DNA from: a virus
IMG/VR virus record: IMGVR_UViG_3300031630_000042
Span: 1-20,651 of that record
DNA: 20,651 nucleotides
Strand: one strand, 5' to 3'
Part shown: piece after piece, positions 5,784 to 15,198 of the stretch
Layout: each line of letters begins with the position of its first letter
Position numbering within the stretch: position 1 is the stretch's first letter
The notes under the pieces: generated by a model
What the model saw: the letters and a program-made list of their open reading frames with translations, nothing else
Told to the model about the DNA's origin: nothing
Database searches by the model: none
Program-made: the position numbers and the translations under genes

Positions 5784-8700
5784 TTAGTTAAAGTCAAATG
5801 ACTTGAGTGCATCCATATGATACTGGAACACTGGGTTGTTACCTAGTATCTTACTAAGCTTAGCCCTGCGATCCTTAGCCTCGTTGGCTACATTGTACAT
5901 ACTCTGGAGGCTGTACTTCATACTAGGTGTGAGTACTCTAAACAACTCACGAGCCTGTAGGTTAGTAACCATGTGACCCTGTGTTGGTAAGTTACGCTTC
6001 TCCTTCTTAGACAGAGCCTCAAATCGCTTAGAGGTATCTGTGAGGATACTTAAGACCATCTTCTGCTCAGCACTTAGTGGATCAGCGTTGCCACCACGAG
6101 GTAACAACCAGTGTGCTTTCTCAATCATGAACTGAGCTTGAGCAGCGTTACTTACAAGACCCGTAGGGTTCTTATTAGCCATCGTATTAAGCTTAGTGGC
6201 ACCACGCTGGTATGCGTTGTTAGCACCTTCAGCCATCTCTGTCATCAAGTCATACTTAAGTGTCACATCAACCCAAGCTTTGTTAACAGTATCAACAAGA
6301 GGTTTGAAAGAACCAAGGTCACCAATGATAGCATCATAAATAGTAGTTACATATGGAGTCTCTGCACCAGAGTCCCTCTGCAACTTCCTATAGTTCTCAC
6401 CCGACAATGCGTTAGCAATGGCTGCACCATCGTTACTGATGATAGCCTGAGGTAGTATGCTTTGTGCAGCTTGGTAGCCACCGTCAGCAGTCTTACCTAG
6501 TGCACCCATCTCTGGGCTGGAGGCTTGATACTTGCTCCTTGTGATACGAGTGTTACCAAGTACAGATGGGTTCGCCTTACTAGGATCACCGTACACGTAC
6601 TCACCAACAGGCTTCACATACTTCTCACGGATCTGAGAGATAACAGGAGCACCCTCTTGTGGAACGTAGTCTACTGTGTTGATAGATGTCCAAGTACCAG
6701 TTGGTTTCTTGAATCGTAATGGTTCATCAGCAAGCATAGCAAGCTCAGTCACACCCTTAAGGCTCTTACTGAATGTATTAACAGCAGAACCCAGAGTTTC
6801 CTCAAGGTTATGTGCAAGTATCACATGAAGCATACGAGACATCTTAGGTACACCACCATCCATATCAGCAGCCATATCAGTCAACCCTTTGGAAGCAGTA
6901 ACTGTATTCATCATAGCTGACAACATACTCTTGATCGATTGACCATAAGGTAATGTCATAAGAGGTGGCTTCAGGAACTCATCAGGCTGTGCAATAGCAA
7001 GTGCAAGTATGTCCTCGATCTGAGGTAAGTCTTCGATAGTCATACCGAACTCATTCCTGAACTCCATAGAGTCCACAAGATGTGGTAGTGTCTTGTTCAT
7101 ACTGTCAGCAAGCACAGCACGTAGGTTACCTTCGACTCCATCGTACATAGCAAGAACCTTTGAGGGATCCTGACGTAGTACTCCAATGCGGTACATGATA
7201 TCAGTTAAGCCTAGCTGAGTTGTCATACTGGCAAGTCCGTTAGATATACCATCCACTTCAACAGGTCTCATAGAAGAAGCAAAGCTTCCACCACGTTCAA
7301 CTGCATCCATGTAACGACCAAGCTCAATAGCTTCTTCAATCAAGTTAATGGTTTCATTGGGGTGCTCAAAGGCTTCTTCCATAAACCGAGTAACTTCAGA
7401 GTCAGCTTTAAACTCACCCAGCGTAGCCATAACACCACCCACACCTTTGATCTGGTTGTCGGCTTGTTCCATCTGCAATAGGGCATTGGCTGTAGCATCA
7501 ACATTGTAGTTGTCAAGGATACCCTTAAGCTTACGACCAACACTTGCGATAGACATGAGCTTGTCATCTTTCATAGCTATGCGCTTACGCATGTTACGAA
7601 TCATCTGCTCAGGTACAAGGTTGTGTTCAGCAAACAAGTGTGAACCCCAAGTTACAATCATAGCGTACTCAGCATTAGAGTTGCTTCCGGGTTTGATTTG
7701 ATACTGAGTACCACTCCCGTACAACTGTCTGGCAAGCTTATGAGTCTGCATGTTCATCTTCTGTGCGCTATAGCCCAGACGAGAAGTACCAGTCTGTATA
7801 TAGTTGGTGAAGCTGATTGGATCATTCCTGAACTCTGCAATATCTTGCAACATCTCAAGTGCCTGCGCAGCCTTACGCTCATACATCCTCTTCTTCCACG
7901 AGGGTGTTGCAGCTTCAGCAGCAAAGGATCTTAGGATCTCTGCTTTCTCTGTCAACTGTGCAACCTTAGGGTGGTTTGGTTCAAGACCTGAGGCCTCTAG
8001 CATAAGTATGTCAGCTCGGTAGATAGCATTGCGTGATGCATTGTTAATCTTATCAGCAGCTTTCTGACCTATGCCAAGCATCTCAGCAGCCTTACCTCTG
8101 ACTTTGATAACACCATCAGTCATCGTCATCTCAGCAGCGGCTTTCATACCCATAAGGCTCATGAATAAACCAGACTTGAGTCGTGCAGCAGAGATCACAT
8201 GGCGAACCTTAGATACGTTCTCACGTACCTCAACCTCTGGGGTACGCTTACCACGTTGCTTAGGGTCCTCATAGTGCTTACCAGTCTTCTCCTTAGTCTT
8301 TGAGTACTGAGTTGTAGGTTGTGGGTTGTTGGTTACTTGAGGTCTTGCATACACCTTAGGTGGCATGAGATCCTTCTTAGTGTTCTCCAACATCTTACGA
8401 CCAAGTGGAGTGATAAGGTACTCACCACGAGTCTTACCATTGCCAGTCTGTACTTGAACAGATTGATACATCATAGGGTTACCCAATGAGTATATCTGCT
8501 TAGCCCACATACCTAACTTCTCATAAGCTTCCTTGGTCAACTCGTTAGTTGGGTCGAGGTGTGCATCCGGCACAGTGTCCATACCTTGGTCACGTACTTG
8601 TTGCAGCTTCAACCATTCCTCTGACAGTGTACGACCAATCTGTGCCTCAGAGACACCAGACTGTAGATCAGCAGGTGATAGTCCGGCTATATCTGAGATG

Positions 8701-9431
8701 TCATCCTTACTGAAGTTATCAATCAAGTCCTGAGGAATCATAGATTCATCTTCAGTCTGCTTGCTTAGTATAGATTCCATCAAAGTCATGCCAAGTATCT
8801 GGAGATCCGGAAGGACTTCCATTACCCTGTTGTCACCTGTGAATCTGACAGCATTCATATGCCCAAAGAGTTCCGCAGAGTTAAGTGGCTTCTTATGTTC
8901 CTTGTCAACGTAAACACGCATGGCTAGTTCATCATCAAGTGCAGAGACATCCTGAGCAGGTGCACTTCCAACACCCATCATGCTCTTAACTGATTCCATC
9001 TTCTTAGCTTCATCAAAAGGAATACTAAGGGAGTCTGTCCTTTGCAGTCGCTTGACAGCCCATATAAGGTAAGGGGCTGCATCAGGTCCAGCAATGTTAT
9101 AAATATCCTTAGGTCCGAAGTCTCCAAGGCTGGTGCCATGTAGCTGCTGCAATGCCTGAGAAGCTTCTATGTCCTTCTGTTGCTCCTCCTTGGCAGCAGA
9201 GACCTCAGCAGTATCTGCTTCAGCCTCCATAGCTATCTGGCCTACTGTGGGTGTCACATCTAATGATGTGGTGTAAGGGTCCCTAGCTTCAGCTTCACGT
9301 AGAACTGGTAGCTGTGCACCATCGTTAGGTAAGTTCAACCCATCCATGACTACACTGAGTACTTCTGCATCACTCCCTCGTGATCCAACCTCGGGTACTG
9401 ATGTTCCTGCTACAATATTACTCTTAGCCAT
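5784..9431 (-). CDS. candidate virion RNA polymerase (N4 vRNAP/T7 superfamily), 1215 aa
   Basis: ATG 9431 has AGGAGGAG just upstream. Beyond its size it looks like a plain internal virion protein, but it carries the single-subunit RNA polymerase motifs in order. T547-G-T-S-R551 followed by MNMQTHKLAR (559-568) parallels T7 DWRGR...FNPQGNDMTK. Motif A is EVDGISNG with D727. Motif B is KPPLMTLPYG with K821 and Y829, matching T7 K631 to Y639 (KRSVMTLAYG). Motif C is TTIYDAIIGD with D1033. The D727 to K821 distance is 94 residues, as in T7 (D537 to K631). Deviations are Tyr for the motif C His and Asp for T7 R627. Residues 1-540 and the tail after 1060 are unassigned. As the last gene of the virion operon, it would be packaged and injected, as N4 vRNAP is. 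The fold call is motif-based; virion location and activity are inferred. Alternative: a structural protein derived from a polymerase. Confidence 0.75.
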   Translation of the reverse strand: MAKSNIVAGTSVPEVGSRGSDAEVLSVVMDGLNLPNDGAQLPVLREAEARDPYTTSLDVTPTVGQIAMEAEADTAEVSAAKEEQQKDIEASQALQQLHGTSLGDFGPKDIYNIAGPDAAPYLIWAVKRLQRTDSLSIPFDEAKKMESVKSMMGVGSAPAQDVSALDDELAMRVYVDKEHKKPLNSAELFGHMNAVRFTGDNRVMEVLPDLQILGMTLMESILSKQTEDESMIPQDLIDNFSKDDISDIAGLSPADLQSGVSEAQIGRTLSEEWLKLQQVRDQGMDTVPDAHLDPTNELTKEAYEKLGMWAKQIYSLGNPMMYQSVQVQTGNGKTRGEYLITPLGRKMLENTKKDLMPPKVYARPQVTNNPQPTTQYSKTKEKTGKHYEDPKQRGKRTPEVEVRENVSKVRHVISAARLKSGLFMSLMGMKAAAEMTMTDGVIKVRGKAAEMLGIGQKAADKINNASRNAIYRADILMLEASGLEPNHPKVAQLTEKAEILRSFAAEAATPSWKKRMYERKAAQALEMLQDIAEFRNDPISFTNYIQTGTSRLGYSAQKMNMQTHKLARQLYGSGTQYQIKPGSNSNAEYAMIVTWGSHLFAEHNLVPEQMIRNMRKRIAMKDDKLMSIASVGRKLKGILDNYNVDATANALLQMEQADNQIKGVGGVMATLGEFKADSEVTRFMEEAFEHPNETINLIEEAIELGRYMDAVERGGSFASSMRPVEVDGISNGLASMTTQLGLTDIMYRIGVLRQDPSKVLAMYDGVEGNLRAVLADSMNKTLPHLVDSMEFRNEFGMTIEDLPQIEDILALAIAQPDEFLKPPLMTLPYGQSIKSMLSAMMNTVTASKGLTDMAADMDGGVPKMSRMLHVILAHNLEETLGSAVNTFSKSLKGVTELAMLADEPLRFKKPTGTWTSINTVDYVPQEGAPVISQIREKYVKPVGEYVYGDPSKANPSVLGNTRITRSKYQASSPEMGALGKTADGGYQAAQSILPQAIISNDGAAIANALSGENYRKLQRDSGAETPYVTTIYDAIIGDLGSFKPLVDTVNKAWVDVTLKYDLMTEMAEGANNAYQRGATKLNTMANKNPTGLVSNAAQAQFMIEKAHWLLPRGGNADPLSAEQKMVLSILTDTSKRFEALSKKEKRNLPTQGHMVTNLQARELFRVLTPSMKYSLQSMYNVANEAKDRRAKLSKILGNNPVFQYHMDALKSFDFN

Positions 9432-9434
9432 TGG

Positions 9435-12400
9435 CTACTCCTCCTTTCCCCACTGATAATTTATAATCCTATGCTTGTACGGTGCAATGAAGGGTAAGCT
9501 TCCGTAGAAGTTCTTCATAAACTTATCACCATCACTCTCTATTGCCCCAGATATCATTCCATACCCACGACCAACAGTACCTGTAGCTGCAGCTTCACCT
9601 GCAATGTTGTCCCAGATGAACTCACCCGGACCATGACTGCTACTACCATACAGAGGGAAGAGTAAGTTACTCCCGATTACCCTCTCTGTGGTTCCTAATA
9701 ACCCACTTGAGTACACAGCTCTTTGAATCTTCTGTGCGTCAGTTAGGTAGGGTGACGATTCACCATACTTAAGTTCATCTTTGATACCTTGGGAGATGAA
9801 TGCTAATGCAAGCATACTTCCCATAGCTGCAAAGGTTCCATAAGTTAAGCCCTTAGAACTCTTACCTTTCACCTGATCCCACAACATAGGCAGCTGGTTA
9901 GCTGTGAATGTAGATGTGAAACCATTGAACTGGGTAAGTAATGCAAAGCGAGGGTCACTGTAGAACAGCGGTCTGTTTAGTGCATTAGGTAGGGGTATTG
10001 CTTGGTTGACAAAGTTAGCAGCTCCGTTAAGGAACTCACGTTTGTATATGATGGATTCATCAGCTGTCAATGTTCCACCAGCCTTAAGCTTGTTAGCTAT
10101 TGGGCCTATGTTGTGTAGCGATATACCAAGTTCTCTCAGCATATGTTTAGCTTCAGAGACACCCACGGTATCCGGCTGACCCATCTTAGATTCAATCAAG
10201 TCAAGCTTCTCTACGAGGAAGTCGTTAAAGAACGACAGTCGCATCATACGGTGCATGTCTTGTTGATCGTGTAGGAAGTTAGCCTTGAAGAATGCATCAG
10301 TCACACCACGAGTCATCTCGTTAGTTTCCTGTACACCTGTTGTAGTTGCTGCTCCGGTCTCTTGAGACTTAAAGCCAGTCTCCTTCAGCATAGTCTTCAT
10401 GTTTGTATAGTACACATAGCGAGGATCTGCCTCACCTCGTGACCTCACACTTGCTATCTTCTTATCAAGGAATGTTTCAAGACTCTCACGAGGCTTTGCA
10501 ACCCTTGCCGTTACAGCTAGGTTACGCATCCATGCACCAACAGCACTACCAAAGAGGTAACCCTGTGTTGCTGAGTTCTGTACAAGAACATCTCTTGAGA
10601 CTCCCATAGGAATCATAGCCATCTCTGGCATAGAAGAGAATGCAGCGTTAGCCAAACCCTGAAGTGTTGTCAACAGTGTCAAGTACTTCTGACCCTGCTT
10701 AACAGTCTCATTGTTTATCCGCTTGTAGTTACCAGACTCTGCATTGAGTACGTTACGTAGATCATATGCGATCTTCTGTAACATCTTCTCAGCAGCCTCA
10801 GGAGACATAGTCTCAAGTAGTTCAGTACGTACATCACCCATCATCTTATTCAGATACTTGGAGTCCTTACCTATGAACTTACGATGTGCTTGGAACCTTG
10901 CAGCCTCACGAGAAGCATCACCCATGTTCTTGAAGATGTTCTGCTCTAAGAACTGATCGAACTCAGGTCTATCTGAGATGTGCATCTGACGTATCTTATG
11001 AGCTGATGGAGAGACTCCACCTTTTGTGATATCAAATGCTTCACCAAGTGTAGCAACACCTTCAGTATTCACGATAGCCTCAGTAAGGTTAACAGCATCA
11101 GACTGGGACATACCATATGAGGATACCAATGCTTTAACAAAGGCATCCTTGTTGCTGGCTATGTACTCTGTCCTGAAACCCTTATGACGATAAGCCCAGT
11201 TAGCAAGACGCTTAGTTGGTGTCTCATTGTCGTAAGCCTTAGCCTTGTTGTTATCATTAAGGAGTCTCTCACTTAACGTGGTGAACTCAGTGTGTAACTT
11301 AAGGAGTGCTTCTTTATTAGCTTTAACTTCAGGTGATGCATTGTTCCAATCAAACGGCTTGTTAGCCTCAGTGGCTGGCTCAATGACTTCCCTGTAGAAC
11401 TTAGTGGTTAATGTACTGACATAGTCTGAACGACCCAGAGAACTCTTACCTAAAGGTACATCAAAGGAAGCTTCAATAGACTCCTGATCCCTCAGTATAG
11501 AGTTGTAGGCAGCTACTGTTAGTTGCTGTTCCTGTATCATACCCGGGCCACTGAATACCTTATGACGTACTGAGCCTAGCATGTCAGCTATCTTGACAAG
11601 AGTCTTTGACTTACCCTTGGCTGCTGAAAATGCCTGTGCCAGTGAACCCTTAAGGGCTACCATAGGATTCATTGTGAATGCTTTGATGTGTTCCAGTGTA
11701 GTACTCGGGGCTTCGTGTGCGTCTGCAAGAGCACCCATAACATCTTCTGGTTCTGATGTGTATGTGAATCCAGACCCAACCTTATCACCACCGTGGTTCT
11801 CTGCAGCAAGTTCATCTGTTGATCTCACATACCCGAACTCAGCTTCCTCTTCCTTACGGAAGTGTGTGTTGACGTTGTCGAATCTATTGTCACTGTCACT
11901 CTCAAGATCAGCAGCAGCTTTCCAATCACCTATCTGGTAAGCAACTCCGGGAGCAGCGAAGCCAGCACCCATAAGACCACCAGCTACAATAGCATTAGTC
12001 ATACGGTTCTGGATCTCGTCATAATCCCATTCTTTCTCTGAGCCTATAACAGATGCAGTGTACTCGGTTAGTTCCTGCATAGCTTCCGTGACACCCTCAC
12101 CTCCGGTAGCTTTTGCAAGACCCTTTACACTCTCTCTGAACAGATGACCCTTAAGGATCTGGTTAGCACCAAAGGCTTTGGCATCATCAACATAAGTCAA
12201 CAGTTGCTTCTTTGATACCTGAAGTAACTTCTTTGATGCTGCCTTTCGGGCTGCTTCAGGACCTAGGTGTCTGAACTCGTCAGACTTAGCTATGGCTTTG
12301 ATAGCCTCCTCTCGACCCTCTTTAGTGATCATCATAGAGGGGCTGACAAGTCCTTTAAGACCTACCTTATCTAAGTAAGTCATAGCAGCACCAGCAACGA

Positions 12401-13436
12401 TAGCAACACCTAAGTTCTTATCTTCGATGTTACCTTCCATAGAATCCAATGTCATACCTGTGTACATAGACAGGGGTAGTGCCATAGATGTTCCGTAGGT
12501 TACAGGGGCTGCAGCCATACCAATCATAGTTGCACCCATGAATGGGATAGAGGAGCCCAGCATACCCTTCATACCTGTGGTGACTTCATCAAACTTCATC
12601 CAGTTAATCTCAGTTACATCCATCTGAACAGTTGGAAGCCCTTCGATGTACTGTTGGTTAACTGAAGCAGAAGCAGCAAACTCTGCCTCCATTATCTCAG
12701 CTCCAAACCTATTAGATAAGGCCTGACCAAATGTGTTAAGACTCTTAGCCATGTTCGCATAGCCAGTGTCAAAGCCAGTACCAAAGGGAGTCCTTGAGCG
12801 TCCAGCGTAGTCAGCCCCTTTGTTCTTTGATTTGATAGACATGTACAGGTCTGGGTTAGCAGCATACTCAGCTGCATCAAAAGCTATAAGCTTCTGCATT
12901 GGTAACCCACCGTACTGGTCTGTCTCGTTCTCGTAGATAGCTGCTCGTGCTTCATCGTAAGCAGTCCACTTAGTACTGCCAGCATCAGCTGCCATACCAT
13001 ACAGTGAATTGTTTACATCAGCGTCTGTGTTGTACTTTGTCAGTTGAGATACACCAGTGCGTATCAGTGTGTCTACAAAGGAGTGACCATCAGCATTCTG
13101 AAGGTCTCCTATAGGACGACCCCACTTACCTATTTCACCAGTCTTAACTACACGATTGAATCCACCCTTCTGAGCAAGACTCCAATTATATGCTGTAGCT
13201 GCGTCAGCTCCTGCCTCACCGGCTTGGTACTGACCATTGATAATCTTAGCTGTCTCCCTTGAATCCAAACCACGCAGTCGTATGCTCTCACCTGTGGCTG
13301 AGTCCTTCAGTGTGTCACCGTCAATGAATGATAGTGTGGTTCCTTCGATAGCTAATGGGTTTACTTGGGGGCCTTGTGAAGCCTCTTCTTCTACTGCGAG
13401 TGCGTTACTCAAGTCTAAAACAAGACCTTGTCCCAT
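9435..13436 (-). CDS. giant internal virion (ejection) protein with N-terminal SNase nuclease domain, 1333 aa
   Basis: ATG 13436 follows TAGGAG by 6 nt. Residues about 30-135 form a staphylococcal-nuclease (thermonuclease) domain: FIDGDT with D39/D41, IRLRGLDSRET with R53, D58 and E61, and GKWGRPIG with R107. These correspond to S. aureus nuclease D19/D21, R35, D40, E43 and R87, so the active site looks intact. The rest resembles large phage ejection proteins. Hydrophobic, Gly/Ala-rich stretches lie near 292-330, 343-355 and 482-502, with an EGVTEAMQELTEY segment between. Another hydrophobic segment lies near 1198-1217 (GTFAAMGSMLALAFISQG), after an LTQFNGF block. By position it is the counterpart of T7 gp15/gp16, which cross the envelope during DNA entry. 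No secretion signal is seen. It is followed after 3 nt by the candidate virion polymerase gene. The nuclease call is firm; virion location is inferred. Confidence 0.8.
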   Translation of the reverse strand: MGQGLVLDLSNALAVEEEASQGPQVNPLAIEGTTLSFIDGDTLKDSATGESIRLRGLDSRETAKIINGQYQAGEAGADAATAYNWSLAQKGGFNRVVKTGEIGKWGRPIGDLQNADGHSFVDTLIRTGVSQLTKYNTDADVNNSLYGMAADAGSTKWTAYDEARAAIYENETDQYGGLPMQKLIAFDAAEYAANPDLYMSIKSKNKGADYAGRSRTPFGTGFDTGYANMAKSLNTFGQALSNRFGAEIMEAEFAASASVNQQYIEGLPTVQMDVTEINWMKFDEVTTGMKGMLGSSIPFMGATMIGMAAAPVTYGTSMALPLSMYTGMTLDSMEGNIEDKNLGVAIVAGAAMTYLDKVGLKGLVSPSMMITKEGREEAIKAIAKSDEFRHLGPEAARKAASKKLLQVSKKQLLTYVDDAKAFGANQILKGHLFRESVKGLAKATGGEGVTEAMQELTEYTASVIGSEKEWDYDEIQNRMTNAIVAGGLMGAGFAAPGVAYQIGDWKAAADLESDSDNRFDNVNTHFRKEEEAEFGYVRSTDELAAENHGGDKVGSGFTYTSEPEDVMGALADAHEAPSTTLEHIKAFTMNPMVALKGSLAQAFSAAKGKSKTLVKIADMLGSVRHKVFSGPGMIQEQQLTVAAYNSILRDQESIEASFDVPLGKSSLGRSDYVSTLTTKFYREVIEPATEANKPFDWNNASPEVKANKEALLKLHTEFTTLSERLLNDNNKAKAYDNETPTKRLANWAYRHKGFRTEYIASNKDAFVKALVSSYGMSQSDAVNLTEAIVNTEGVATLGEAFDITKGGVSPSAHKIRQMHISDRPEFDQFLEQNIFKNMGDASREAARFQAHRKFIGKDSKYLNKMMGDVRTELLETMSPEAAEKMLQKIAYDLRNVLNAESGNYKRINNETVKQGQKYLTLLTTLQGLANAAFSSMPEMAMIPMGVSRDVLVQNSATQGYLFGSAVGAWMRNLAVTARVAKPRESLETFLDKKIASVRSRGEADPRYVYYTNMKTMLKETGFKSQETGAATTTGVQETNEMTRGVTDAFFKANFLHDQQDMHRMMRLSFFNDFLVEKLDLIESKMGQPDTVGVSEAKHMLRELGISLHNIGPIANKLKAGGTLTADESIIYKREFLNGAANFVNQAIPLPNALNRPLFYSDPRFALLTQFNGFTSTFTANQLPMLWDQVKGKSSKGLTYGTFAAMGSMLALAFISQGIKDELKYGESSPYLTDAQKIQRAVYSSGLLGTTERVIGSNLLFPLYGSSSHGPGEFIWDNIAGEAAATGTVGRGYGMISGAIESDGDKFMKNFYGSLPFIAPYKHRIINYQWGKEE

Positions 13437-13455
13437 AGTGTTCTCCTAATAATAA

Positions 13456-15198
13456 TTACTCTTTAAACTTCTTGTTGTACAATGTATGAAACTTTGCGTT
13501 AACTGCTGGGTTGTTTATACCAAGGTACTTAGGGTCTGTATCAGAGCCACTACTAGCCAACCATGCATTCATGGCGTTAGTATTAGACTCCTCACCTACC
13601 TTAGTCCAGTGAGCTCTCGCCTCCGGATCTTGCATCACAGTGTCTTTAAAGATCTTAGATAACTTCTGAAGAGTCTTAGTTGGTGTGATCAATGTACGGA
13701 TCTTCTCTGCACTGTGCTTACCTTCAGTGGCAACCTTAACAAGACCACTGTTGATGTTGTCAACTTGCTTCATAAGCTTAGACACAGCAGCGTTAGGTAG
13801 TTCGTAACCCTCTTCCATAGTCTCAATACCATCAGCATTCCAAGTAGCCTTACCAAATACAAACTTAGGTACTCCACCTTCAGTGGTGAGGTCAGCCTTA
13901 AGTTGATCAGCTCGGATAGCATCAGCCATACCAGCGGTAATGGAACCACTGAACTTGTCAGTTGGGTTCTTGACAGTGTTCATCATGTACTTACGTACTG
14001 AGTTACCAAGTGCAGTCCTATACTGTGGTGTACTTGTGTCAACACCATTAGCTCTAGCACTCCTAGTGGCTACTGCGTATGCTTCTTGGATAGTACTACC
14101 ATCCCCAAACAAAGCTTGTGCTGTCTGGCGCTGCTCAATAGAGTAGATCTCAGTGTTCTCAGATATATTACTTAACACATCACTCGATGCACCATTCATG
14201 TAGTCTATGTTCTCTAGATCAATAGCATCATAGGTCATGTGCCTAGCCTTATCGTAGTTCTCTAGTCCGTAATCTTTTGCATTAACAATATCACCACCTG
14301 ATGCTGATTGGAACTTACCACTCTTAGACATGTAGCCAGCAACTGGTTGCTTAGCCTTAGGGTCCCACATGGTTACAGTCTTAGACATATCAAGTGCATC
14401 ATTAGCTGACTTCTTATCAGCAGCCTTAGCAGTTGCTGTCTGAGTCAATAGGTCTTTCTTATCCTGATTAGCCCAGCCTTGAAGTAGTACACTACCTGAA
14501 CCACTACCTGAGTATCCCATAAGTCTGGCACCAGTGTAGTATATGAGGGCTTGTTGGATAGCCTTGTCTTCAAACAGACCACCTAGGAATCCAGCAGCAC
14601 TTTCCATAACAGTCTTAGGGTCAGTCTCTTCATTACTGAGGAGTAAGTCAACTGCAATATCACCAGCCTTCTTCACCTCCGCTTGTTGCTCTGCAGGTAC
14701 TGCATCAAACACCGCAGGATCAATAGTGGATGCTGTGTCTAGTATATTCTTCACAGCAGGCTGTTTGTCTGTCAGACCCTTAATTGCAGCTTGCTTCTTT
14801 AGCATAGCATCTGCGTACTCACGTTGATCCCGAGTTCCCGGGTCATAGTCGGGTACATCTGTGCGTGGGACACCTGTGTATCCTGCTTCGATGTTTGCAC
14901 CTATATCTACGGCTTTACCAACACCCACGTCTACAGCATGACTACCAGCATCAAGGAGAGTACCTCCAACGTCTTGAGTAAAACCAACGATATCCTTAGC
15001 TACAGCACCGAGAGACTCAGCCTTTCCGGGCATCTCTTCTGCACTAAGTGGTTTATCATCCATGAGCTGGCCCCATAGGCTTGGACGTGGTTGCTGAGGT
15101 ATGTCCCCCATCTGTGACGCCACCTGTTGAGGTACTGGAGCTACAGGTGCTGGACCGTTGTAGTCCATACCAAATAGTTTCTTTAATTCATTAAACAT
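13456..15198 (-). CDS. putative internal virion protein, 580 aa
   Basis: The start ATG 15198 shares its A with the previous stop (TAATG) and has AGGAGG just upstream. The N-terminal 60 residues are rich in Pro, Gln and Ala. Residues about 60-105 are Gly/Ala/Val-rich (amphipathic, GKAVDIGANIEAGYTGV). A moderately hydrophobic segment with IYYTGARLMGYSGSG follows near 220-235, and the C-terminal half is helical and charged. I recognise no enzyme motif. Its position between the lysozyme/181-aa pair and the two giant proteins matches T7 core proteins such as gp15, which form the ejection tunnel. The role is inferred from context and from general resemblance to phage internal proteins. Confidence 0.65.
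   Translation of the reverse strand: MFNELKKLFGMDYNGPAPVAPVPQQVASQMGDIPQQPRPSLWGQLMDDKPLSAEEMPGKAESLGAVAKDIVGFTQDVGGTLLDAGSHAVDVGVGKAVDIGANIEAGYTGVPRTDVPDYDPGTRDQREYADAMLKKQAAIKGLTDKQPAVKNILDTASTIDPAVFDAVPAEQQAEVKKAGDIAVDLLLSNEETDPKTVMESAAGFLGGLFEDKAIQQALIYYTGARLMGYSGSGSGSVLLQGWANQDKKDLLTQTATAKAADKKSANDALDMSKTVTMWDPKAKQPVAGYMSKSGKFQSASGGDIVNAKDYGLENYDKARHMTYDAIDLENIDYMNGASSDVLSNISENTEIYSIEQRQTAQALFGDGSTIQEAYAVATRSARANGVDTSTPQYRTALGNSVRKYMMNTVKNPTDKFSGSITAGMADAIRADQLKADLTTEGGVPKFVFGKATWNADGIETMEEGYELPNAAVSKLMKQVDNINSGLVKVATEGKHSAEKIRTLITPTKTLQKLSKIFKDTVMQDPEARAHWTKVGEESNTNAMNAWLASSGSDTDPKYLGINNPAVNAKFHTLYNKKFKE

Noticed and set aside
7340-7567. 75-aa - strand open frame in another frame of the 1215-aa gene
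   Set aside because: It lies wholly within the candidate polymerase gene, has no ribosome binding site, and its sequence is a shifted reading of that gene.
11581-11940. 119-aa + strand open frame
   Set aside because: Antisense to the 1333-aa gene; composition follows the opposite strand and no domain is seen.
13100-13125. CTATAGGAGAC on the - strand, resembling the end of a T7 promoter
   Set aside because: Upstream bases do not match, it lies inside the SNase domain coding sequence, and no gene starts nearby.
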